Assembly (NCBI RefSeq): GCF_900156315.1
Contig: NZ_FTNI01000021.1
Span: forward strand, 111,889-175,888
DNA length: 64,000 bases
Source: Microbispora rosea
GTDB taxonomy: Bacteria > Actinomycetota > Actinomycetes > Streptosporangiales > Streptosporangiaceae
Reading direction: 5' to 3'
This document shows positions 57,515 to 64,000 of the stretch, piece by piece. How positions within the stretch are numbered: the first letter of the stretch is position 1; each line of letters opens with the position of its first letter. Both the position numbers and the translations under genes were made by a program. The notes under the pieces were generated by a model that did not search any database, was not told the origin of the DNA, and saw only the letters and a list, made by a program, of their open reading frames with translations.

Positions 57515-58618
57515 TTAGGGACGATCGTGCGCGAACCGCACGGCGATGGACAGACCACCTTCGGGGCGTGCGCTGGTGGTGAGGGTGGCGTAGTGAGCTT
57601 GGGCGACGGCATTGACGATGGCCAGGCCGAGGCCGTAGCCGTCGCTGCGGCCGTGACGTTCGGGTGCCAGTTTCTGGAAGGGATGAAAGAGTCGCTGGAT
57701 CTGGTCACCGGGGACGACTGGCCCGCTGTTGGCGACCTTAAGGACCACATGCGCGCCGGAGGTCTGTGTGATGACCTTCACCTGCCCGTCCGCGTGGTTG
57801 TGGCGGATGGCGTTGTCGATGAGGTTGGCGACGAGGCTTTCGATCAGTCTCCGGTCCCCGGCCGTCACCGCGGGCGCCAGGTGCTCGGCGAGGTCGATGC
57901 CTGCCTCCTTTGCCTGGTCGCGGCGGGAGGCGAGCACTCCTTCGACGACGTGGGCGAGGTCGAGGGTGTCCCAGCGGGTGACGCCGCGCTCACTGGTGGC
58001 CAGGGTGAGCAGTGCTTGAACGAGCCGCTCCTGGTGTCCGCACAGAGCGAGGGCATCCTGGCAGGCCGAGCGCAGGGTGCCCGCGTCGGCGCCGGGGTCG
58101 GTGAGGGCGACTTCGAGGAGGGTGCGCAGGCCGGCGAGAGGGGTGCGCAACTCGTGGGAGGCGTTGGCGACGAAGTGGCGCTGGGCCTCGAAAGAGGCTT
58201 CGAGTCGAGCGAACAGGTCGTCCAGAGTGTGGCCGAGTTCGGTCAGCTCGTCCGTGGGCTCGCCGAGGTCCAGGCGCCGGTGGAGGTTTCCGGCGGAGAT
58301 GACTTTGGCGGTGGCGGTGATGGCGCGCAGCGGCTGCAAAAACCGGCCGGCGACGTACCAGCCGAGAGCCAGGGCGAGGGGAAGCAGAACGACCAGGGCG
58401 ACGGCGGATCCCGTGAGGAGTTGGGGCAGGCTGATCCCGGGCCCGGTTCCGGTGATCTCACTGGATGAGGGGTGGCCTACGGGTGTGGCCGCATTGATGC
58501 CGGCGAGCGGGACGGCGACGAGGACGAGCACGAAGACCCCCGCGGCGTAGAAGCCCGCCGCGTAGGCGAGCGCGAGCCGCGTCTGCAGGGACCTTCTGGC
58601 GAGCCGCCGGGAGGTCAT
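57515..58618 (-). CDS. Two-component sensor histidine kinase
   Basis: A 367-residue kinase. Two membrane helices (about 15-40 and 65-90) flank a short extracytoplasmic loop. HAMP (DELTELGHTLDDLF), phosphoacceptor box NASHELRTPL, N box NLIDNAIRHNH and G2 DGYGLGLAIV follow. The G1 box is VANSGPVVP, which keeps only part of DxGxG, a degeneration seen in some actinobacterial kinases. ATG overlaps the stop of the response regulator (ATGA). Confidence 0.92.
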   Translation of the reverse strand: MTSRRLARRSLQTRLALAYAAGFYAAGVFVLVLVAVPLAGINAATPVGHPSSSEITGTGPGISLPQLLTGSAVALVVLLPLALALGWYVAGRFLQPLRAITATAKVISAGNLHRRLDLGEPTDELTELGHTLDDLFARLEASFEAQRHFVANASHELRTPLAGLRTLLEVALTDPGADAGTLRSACQDALALCGHQERLVQALLTLATSERGVTRWDTLDLAHVVEGVLASRRDQAKEAGIDLAEHLAPAVTAGDRRLIESLVANLIDNAIRHNHADGQVKVITQTSGAHVVLKVANSGPVVPGDQIQRLFHPFQKLAPERHGRSDGYGLGLAIVNAVAQAHYATLTTSARPEGGLSIAVRFAHDRP

Positions 58619-59280
58619 GACGGTCCGATGCGGTAGCCGCCTTCACGGACGGTCTCGATCACGGTCGGGTCGCCGAGCTTGGCCCGCAACCGGTGCACGG
58701 TGTGCTTGACGGCGCTGCTGAAGGGATCGGCGGCCTCATCCCAGACGCGTTCGAGCAGTTCCTCGGCCGAGATGACCAGGCCGGGCACGGCGAGCAGGCA
58801 TTCGAGCAGGGCGAACTCCCGCGGGCTCAGATCGAGGCGCCGACCGGCCCGGAACGCGGTACGGCGGGCCGAATCGAGGGTGATGTCGCCGCATGCCAGG
58901 GTGGGCGGTAGCGGCGGAGCGGCGCGGCGCGCCAGAGCGCGGACGCGGGCGACCAGTTCGGCGAACGCGAAAGGCTTGGGCAGGTAGTCATCGGCGCCGA
59001 GGCTGAGCCCGTCGACGCGGTCCTCGATCGTGCCGGAGGCGGTGAGCATCAGTACGCGAGTCTCGCAGCGGTCGTGGGCGAGTCGCCGGCAGATCTCGTC
59101 CCCGTGGACGCCGGGCAGGTCGCGGTCGAGAATCACCACGTCATAGCGGGTGATCGCCAGGCGGTCGAGGGCGGCGGTCCCGTCCAGGACGACGTCGACG
59201 GCCATGCCCTCACGGCGCAACCCGGTACCGATGGAGCGGGCGAGGACCTCGAAGTCCTCGGCGACGAGGACCCTCACCAC
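58615..59280 (-). CDS. OmpR-family response regulator
   Basis: A 221-residue regulator. The receiver has VAEDFE (acidic pair), the phosphoacceptor Asp in VVILDRDLPG and LPKPFAFAELV. The winged helix has LDLSPREFALLECLLA and ends with RVREGGYRIGPS. The GTG start at 59280 is next to GAGGGG. It is coupled with the kinase gene downstream and divergent from the membrane protein gene at 59397, its likely target. Confidence 0.92.
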   Translation of the reverse strand: MVRVLVAEDFEVLARSIGTGLRREGMAVDVVLDGTAALDRLAITRYDVVILDRDLPGVHGDEICRRLAHDRCETRVLMLTASGTIEDRVDGLSLGADDYLPKPFAFAELVARVRALARRAAPPLPPTLACGDITLDSARRTAFRAGRRLDLSPREFALLECLLAVPGLVISAEELLERVWDEAADPFSSAVKHTVHRLRAKLGDPTVIETVREGGYRIGPS

Positions 59281-59361
59281 CCCTCACCGCCGGCCGTCGT
59301 GCGGGCGGGACGAACAGGTTCAGGTGCCATGTCCGCCACCATGCCAGATCCCCGGTCGCAG

Positions 59362-59386
59362 CCGGGTCGCAGCGGCCGCGACCCGG
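59362..59386. promoter_or_regulatory. Candidate response-regulator binding site
   Basis: A 9-bp inverted repeat CCGGGTCGC-AGCGGCC-GCGACCCGG. The left arm also forms a direct repeat with GGTCGCAG eleven bases upstream. It lies just before the permease gene start. Confidence 0.45.
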
Positions 59387-59396
59387 ATGGAACCGG

Positions 59397-60950
59397 GTGC
59401 CCCGTACAACCGTCGGCATGCATTCATTCACGTCTGACCGATCCAGCCGGCGGGCCGGGCAGGACGGCTTCCCCCAGATGCTGCGCACGGAGTGGACCAG
59501 GTTCCGCGTCACACTCGGCTTGATGCTCGCCATGGCGGCCTCCGTGCTGGTAACCGTGTCACTCGGTCTGCTGATCGCAGGGGGCGTCCGCAGCACTTGC
59601 GTGACAGAGCAGGGCGAGGGCCCCTGCCCTGCGCCCTTGGTGGGACCCGATGGTACGGCGGTCAGGGACAAGTACTACTTCGTGCACCAGCCGCTCAAGG
59701 GGAACGGCAGCATCACCGCCCGCGTGTCGGGCATGACCGGGCAGATCCGGATGCCGCACCCCGTACCCGGGGTGCGCAACATCGAGCAGGGGGTGGTGCC
59801 GTGGGCGAAGGCCGGGCTCCTCGTCAGGCAGAGCCTCAAGCAGGGCACCCCGTATGCCGCCGTCATGCTCACCGGAGATCACGGCGTGCGGATGCAGTAC
59901 AACTACACCCACGACATGGCTGGCGGTCCTCACAACGGCCCGCAGTGGCTACGGCTGACCAGGTCGGGCGACACCGTCACCGGCTACGAGTCGGACGACG
60001 GCACCACGTGGACCGAGGTCGGCACGGTCACGCTGACCGGGCTGCCCGAGACGGCCGAAGTTGGGCTGTTCGCCACCTCGCCAGGCGCCGTATGGGACAT
60101 GGCCGTAGCCTTCTCCCACATCACCGCCACTTTCGACCGAATCGATCTGCAGGGCGCGAACGGTCCGTGGCGCCACGACGACGTCGGCGTCGGTTTGGAG
60201 TCCGACGGCAAGACCCCGCATCACCCGGGCGGGGTCGTCGAGTCCGGCGACAAGCTCATCGTGACCGGAGGTGGTGATATCGGGCCCGCCGTGATGCTTG
60301 GCGGTATACGCGCCGACCTCATGCTGATCGGCGGGGCCGTGGGGCTGATCCCGGTGCTCGTGGCGGCGGTCACGTTCTTCACGACGGAACACCGGCGTCG
60401 GCTGATCGAGACCGGCCCGCCGGCGCAGCCGTGTCCGGTGCGGCTGCTGGCGGCCAAGGCCATGGTGGTCGGCGCGGTCGCGTTCGTGGCGGCGCTGGTG
60501 TCCTCGGGGGTCGTGGTCCCCGTCGGCCTCGCGATACTGCGTGCCAATCAGAACCAGGTTCAGCCCATCACCTTGAGCACCGAGCTCCGTATGATCGTCG
60601 GCTACGCGGCGCTGACCGCGGCCGCCGCCGTGCTGGCCCTGGGCCTCGCCGCGCTGGTCAAGCGTGCCGGTATCGCGATAGGGCTGGCCATCGCGCTGGT
60701 CGTCGTGCCCTACCTGCTGGCGACCGCGGGTTTAGCCCCACGGCTACTGATGATCACCCCTGCCGCCGGGTTCGCGATCACGCAGAGCATCCCCATGTTT
60801 GCGCACGTCGACGTGGACCCGTCAGTGCTCGCAGGCTATTACCCGCTCCCGCCATGGGCAGGCCTGACCGTGGCCTGCGCGTATGCCGCCCTCGCCCTCG
60901 GCGTGGCGATGGCCGTACACGCCCGGCCGCATCACTCGGCATCCAGGTGA
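59397..60950 (+). CDS. ABC-2-like permease with extracytoplasmic lectin-like domain
   Basis: A 517-residue membrane protein. After an N-terminal stretch and one helix (about residues 38-64), residues about 70-300 form an exported domain whose centre (YESDDGTTWTEVGTVTL, AEVGLFATSP) resembles DUF1349/laminin-G-like folds. Then come about six more helices as in ABC-2 permeases. GTG at 59397 opens the frame; the ATG at 59478 (MLRTEWTRFRV) matches typical permease starts. No ATPase gene is adjacent. The divergent two-component system is a likely regulator. Confidence 0.75.
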   Translation: MPRTTVGMHSFTSDRSSRRAGQDGFPQMLRTEWTRFRVTLGLMLAMAASVLVTVSLGLLIAGGVRSTCVTEQGEGPCPAPLVGPDGTAVRDKYYFVHQPLKGNGSITARVSGMTGQIRMPHPVPGVRNIEQGVVPWAKAGLLVRQSLKQGTPYAAVMLTGDHGVRMQYNYTHDMAGGPHNGPQWLRLTRSGDTVTGYESDDGTTWTEVGTVTLTGLPETAEVGLFATSPGAVWDMAVAFSHITATFDRIDLQGANGPWRHDDVGVGLESDGKTPHHPGGVVESGDKLIVTGGGDIGPAVMLGGIRADLMLIGGAVGLIPVLVAAVTFFTTEHRRRLIETGPPAQPCPVRLLAAKAMVVGAVAFVAALVSSGVVVPVGLAILRANQNQVQPITLSTELRMIVGYAALTAAAAVLALGLAALVKRAGIAIGLAIALVVVPYLLATAGLAPRLLMITPAAGFAITQSIPMFAHVDVDPSVLAGYYPLPPWAGLTVACAYAALALGVAMAVHARPHHSASR

Positions 60951-61024
60951 GCCGCCTGAGTTCCCGGCGCGACCGGGCCGGATCGACCTCGGTCACGGCT
61001 CCTCAGGGGCCGATCAGGTGCGGG

Positions 61025-61618
61025 TCAGGCCGCGCACACCTGCTCGGGGACGCGTACGACGCCCTCCTCGCGGGCGTAGTCCTCCAGCATCCCCCGGAGC
61101 TGGCGGCGGCCCCGGTGCAGCCTGGACATGACGGTGCCGATCGGAGTGCCCATCCGGTCGGCGATCTCCTTGTACGCGAAGCCCTCGACGTCGGCCAGAT
61201 AGACGGCCACCCGGAAGTCCTCGGGAAGGGCCCGCAGGGCGTTCATCACGACGTTGTCAGGGATCTGGTCGAGCGCCTCGGTCTCGGCCGAGCGCAGCCC
61301 GGTCGACATGTGCGACTCGGCCGCGGCCAGCTGCCAGTCCTCGATCTCCTCGGCGGCCGACAGCTTGGGCGAGCGCTGCTTCTTCCGGTAGTCGTTGATG
61401 AAGTTGTTGGTGAGGATGCGGTGCAGCCACGCCTTGAGGTTCGTGCCCTCGCGGAACTGGTGGTATGACGTGAACGCCTTCGCGACGGTCTCCTGGACCA
61501 GGTCCTCGGCGTCGGCGGGGTTGCGCGTCAGACGCATGGCGGACGCGTAGAGCTGGCTCGTCACCGGCACGACCTCACGCTCGAACCATGCCTGCCGCTG
61601 CTCGTCGGTCGAGATCAT
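61025..61618 (-). CDS. ECF sigma factor, SigR/SigH-like
   Basis: A 197-residue extracytoplasmic-function sigma factor. Region 2 has [19 protein letters not shown] and [16 protein letters not shown]; region 4 has [23 protein letters not shown] and [19 protein letters not shown]. The sequence matches the thiol-oxidative SigR/SigH group. Normally such genes are followed by the anti-sigma gene rsrA; here no such frame follows, only a convergent permease end. ATG at 61618 follows GGGGGAAG. Confidence 0.93.
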   Translation of the reverse strand: MISTDEQRQAWFEREVVPVTSQLYASAMRLTRNPADAEDLVQETVAKAFTSYHQFREGTNLKAWLHRILTNNFINDYRKKQRSPKLSAAEEIEDWQLAAAESHMSTGLRSAETEALDQIPDNVVMNALRALPEDFRVAVYLADVEGFAYKEIADRMGTPIGTVMSRLHRGRRQLRGMLEDYAREEGVVRVPEQVCAA

Positions 61619-61944
61619 CTCTTCCCCCTACGGAACTTCTCCCCCGTTACCCGTCCGGCCGGAACACATGCGAGGTCACCCGTTCATCGTTGTGCCAAGG
61701 AACATCGTGCCGAATGGGGCCTAAGCACGGTGTTAATGTCGTCCCGCCTGGTCAGCGTCATCGCCGTAGAGACCAGGCCCGCGCGGCCAGGTCACGCGCA
61801 AGCCGAACAAGTCTCGTTAGCGTAACACTGAAGCCTCAATACGGAGTAAAATGTGGCAGATTTCACTCGCCGCGACGGACGCGGACCGGTGAAGCCGGAT
61901 GCGCGCCTTGGTGTTCATGCCGCGCAGCGTGCCAGAGTGGCGGC
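61619..61944. other. Divergent promoter region between the sigma factor and Cds1-type genes
   Basis: About 325 bases. An 8-bp inverted repeat GCCTGGTC/GACCAGGC (61746-61753 / 61771-61778) and a GTTA-GCG-TAAC motif are visible. A 13-codon frame (61851-61892, [13 protein letters not shown]) has GGAG four bases upstream and overlaps a TAAAAT hexamer. It may be a leader peptide or chance. Confidence 0.4.
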
Positions 61945-63018
61945 ATGAATCACCTGGATCGGCACGATCCGGTCACGAGGGCATGGGTGGCCGACGCCAT
62001 CCAGGCCGTCGAGGCCGACGCCAACCGAAGCTGTGACACTCACCTGCATGTGTTCCCGCTCCCCTCGCATTGGGGTGTCGACCTCTATCTGAAAGACGAG
62101 TCGGTGCACCCGACCGGTTCACTCAAGCACCGTCTCGCCCGGTCCCTCTTCCTGTACGGCCTGGCGAACGGCTGGATCGGGCCCACCACCACGATCATCG
62201 AGGCGTCCAGCGGGTCCACCGCCGTGAGCGAGGCGTACTTCGCCCGGCTGCTCGGCCTGCCGTTCATCGCGGTGATCCCGGCGAGCACCTCGCCGGAGAA
62301 ACGGGAGATCATCGAGTTCTACGGCGGCAAGTGCCACCTGGTGGACGACCCGAGAGCGATCTACGACGAGTCGCACCGGCTCGCCGCCGAGACCGGCGGG
62401 CACTACATGGACCAGTTCACCTACGCCGAGCGGGCGACGGACTGGCGGGGCAACAACAACATCGCCGAGAGCATCTTCCAGCAGATGGCGCTCGAACGGC
62501 ACCCCGAGCCCGCGTGGATCGTGGTCGGCGCGGGCACCGGCGGCACCTCTGCCACCATCGGCCGCTACATCCGCTACCGCCGCCACCAGACCCGGCTGTG
62601 CGTGGCCGATCCCGAGGGCTCGGCGTTCTATCCGTCCTGGATCTCCGGCGAGGAGCACGGCGGCGCCGGTTCCCGGATCGAGGGCATCGGCCGGCCGCGG
62701 GTCGAGCCGTCGTTCCTGCCGACGGTCATCGACCGCATGACCCAGGTGCCGGACGCCCTGTCGATCGCGGCCATGCACTGGGTCAGGGAGGTCACGCGCA
62801 GGGAGGTCGGCGGCTCGACCGGCACCAACATCGCGGCGGCGGTGCAGCTCATCCGGGAGATGCGCGAGCGGGGCGAGCGCGGCAGCGTGGTCACGCTGAT
62901 CTGCGACGGCGCCGAGCGCTACCGCGACACCTACGGCGATCCGGGCTGGCTGTCGGAGCGGGGCATCGACGTCGCCCCCCACCTCGAAGAACTCCGCACC
63001 TTCCTCCGCTCGCCGTGA
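61945..63018 (+). CDS. PLP-dependent L-cysteine desulfhydrase, Cds1-type
   Basis: A 357-residue fold-type II PLP enzyme. The PLP Lys is residue 61 in TGSLKHRLA, the phosphate-binding loop is [12 protein letters not shown], and [10 protein letters not shown] binds the substrate. It closely resembles mycobacterial Cds1 (Rv3684), which releases H2S from cysteine, by pattern. ATG at 61945 is chosen as the family start; the longer frame from 61588 overlaps the sigma gene. The stop TGA (63016-63018) is itself part of the first unit of the 53-bp repeat array. Confidence 0.9.
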   Translation: MNHLDRHDPVTRAWVADAIQAVEADANRSCDTHLHVFPLPSHWGVDLYLKDESVHPTGSLKHRLARSLFLYGLANGWIGPTTTIIEASSGSTAVSEAYFARLLGLPFIAVIPASTSPEKREIIEFYGGKCHLVDDPRAIYDESHRLAAETGGHYMDQFTYAERATDWRGNNNIAESIFQQMALERHPEPAWIVVGAGTGGTSATIGRYIRYRRHQTRLCVADPEGSAFYPSWISGEEHGGAGSRIEGIGRPRVEPSFLPTVIDRMTQVPDALSIAAMHWVREVTRREVGGSTGTNIAAAVQLIREMRERGERGSVVTLICDGAERYRDTYGDPGWLSERGIDVAPHLEELRTFLRSP

Positions 63019-63391
63019 TCTTGCAGTTTGTCACACGGGCATCGTGCGACCTGCAGGTCGTCGCTTCGTGATCTTGCATTTTGTCACGCAGACGCCTGTC
63101 GAACTGGGCCGCAACTGATGATGATCTTGCAATCAAATGCCCCGCGATGCCCTGACCTGCACGATACCAATCCATGATCTTGCAACATGCGAGTGAGGAG
63201 TTCGGCATCGTTGCACCTGCTGCATGATCAGAGACTGCTTATCCGCAGGCCACGACAGCCGGAAGCGTCGCAAGCGCAAGATCACCGCAGGAGAACAGGC
63301 AGGTCGGAGCAGGCCCGTGCAACAAACCGCAAGATCACGGTGGTTGTACGGGCTGCTCACGGCCCCATGGTGCGACAAACTACATGATCAC
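63015..63391. repeat. Mirror-symmetric array of 53-bp-phased repeats
   Basis: The motif TGATCTTGCA begins at 63016, 63069, 63122 and 63175, each exactly 53 bp apart. Then the inverted form (TGCAAGATCA-like, ending in GATCA) ends at 63230, 63284, 63337 and 63390, spaced 54, 53 and 53 bp. The outermost units match best over about 22 bp (GTTTGTCxCAC follows the core). The space between repeats (about 31 bp) is unique. No open frame of note crosses it. Confidence 0.95.
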
Positions 63392-63429
63392 GACGGGAGG
63401 CGGGGGTGGGTTGGATGCTCTTATGGTTG

Positions 63430-64000
63430 TCAAGCCGCGATTTCGTGATCATTCGTTGTGATGATCCGGTAGAGCTCTCGGGCGATGTAGCGTTTCAGGC
63501 AGCGGATGATCTCTTTCTTGGAGAGGCCGTCTTTGGTGCGTCGTTCCATGTAGGCGCGGGTGCGGGGGTCCCAGCGCAGGCGGCACAGGACGACGCGGTA
63601 GAGGGCGGCGTTGGCCTGCCGGTCGCCCCCGCGGTTGAGCCGGTGCCGGGTGGTCTTGCCTGAGGAGGCCGAGATGGGGGCGGCGCCGCAGAGCATGGCG
63701 AAGGCGGCCTCCGAGCGCAGCCGGTCATGGTTTTCACCAGCGGTGACCAGCAACTGGCCGGCGACGTCGGTGCCCACCCCGTGGGCGGCGACGAGGCGGG
63801 GATTGATCGCGGCGACCAGGGGCTGCAACAGCTCGTCCAGGTCGGCGATCTCGGCGGACAGCTGCTAGTGGCGGCGGGCCAGCGAGCGCAGGGCGATCTG
63901 GGCGGCGGTGGCGGGCATGGCGGTGGCGGGCATGGCGGCGGCGTGGGGGTCGGGGCGTAGGTCCGCGCATACGGCGATCAGTTTCGTGGCGGGCAGGCCG
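63430..64000 (-). pseudogene. IS110-family transposase, C-terminal part, with an in-frame amber stop
   Basis: Minus-strand frame running off the right end. It has the Transposase_20 region (GVGTDVAGQLLVTAGENHDRLRSEAAF is the family core in two parts; GKTTRHRLNRGGDRQANAAL follows) and ends ITTNDHEIAA. Just upstream of LSAEIADLDELL the codon is TAG (63867-63865), where the family has Tyr/Gln (RRHxQL). A PAM-type duplication AMPAT-AMPAT lies further upstream. The N-terminal DEDD part lies beyond the window. So the element looks inactive, unless the amber is suppressed or a sequencing error. Confidence 0.75.

Noticed and set aside
63015..63391. CRISPR array
   Set aside because: The repeat-plus-spacer periodicity is suggestive, but repeats vary a lot outside the 10-bp core, half are inverted, and there are no cas genes.

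Overview
The window is GC-rich DNA with GTG starts, long GC hairpins as terminators and many lineage-typical genes (SigR-like ECF factor, DUF222/HNH protein, MerR, PadR, IclR and LacI regulators, MsiK-type sugar ABC operon without its own ATPase). This fits a high-GC actinobacterium; the mix suggests Streptosporangiales (Nonomuraea, Streptosporangium or Microbispora-like), but that rank is inference. I count about 55 real protein genes, one tRNA-Lys, one probable 6C-like small RNA, several operators, and an unusually large number of short tandem repeats. There is no rRNA and no CRISPR array.

Layout. 1-6 kb: a degenerate shikimate-kinase-family protein, an anti-sigma-type ATPase under a perfect CebR-type box, an aldose epimerase, an orphan P450 and NhaA. 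6-11.5 kb: a DUF222/HNH protein, tRNA-Lys, a secreted protein, repeat-rich non-coding DNA and the 6C-like RNA. 11.5-16.2 kb: response regulator-histidine kinase-OsmC operon, a small membrane protein, and an amidohydrolase-cysteine dioxygenase pair. 16.2-28.5 kb: Uma2 nuclease, two MFS exporters with regulators, a LacI regulator, and a glucose-type ABC importer that shares the LacI gene's operator sequence, then an ABC exporter and a MerR regulator. 28.6-36.9 kb: an exported pentapeptide-repeat protein, an aldo/keto reductase, an ABC-2 transporter pair, and TetR-WrbA-YciI with a cluster of palindromes. 36.9-44 kb: GH1 beta-glucosidase, a cell-wall coiled-coil protein, a large secreted M14 carboxypeptidase and an aldehyde dehydrogenase.

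44-47.5 kb holds a compact five-gene minus-strand operon: a 31-residue membrane peptide, a lipoprotein, an NRAMP metal transporter, a PRC-barrel-like protein and an alpha/beta hydrolase. 47.7-57.4 kb: TypA/BipA, PadR with an FAD monooxygenase, Cu-Zn SOD, DUF2461, a HerA-like ATPase-polysaccharide deacetylase operon, and a cupin regulator divergent from an EamA transporter. 57.5-63 kb: a second two-component system divergent from an unusual permease with an extracytoplasmic lectin-like domain, an ECF sigma factor without an adjacent anti-sigma gene, and a Cds1-type cysteine desulfhydrase.

The most unusual element is at the right end (63015-63391). Copies of a TGATCTTGCA-type repeat sit exactly 53 bp apart, four in one orientation and then four inverted. 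The array starts in the stop codon of the cysteine desulfhydrase gene and ends close to an IS110-family transposase interrupted by an amber codon. The geometry (about five helical turns per step, mirror symmetric) is not that of a CRISPR array and suggests a multi-site DNA-protein assembly or a mobile-element target array.
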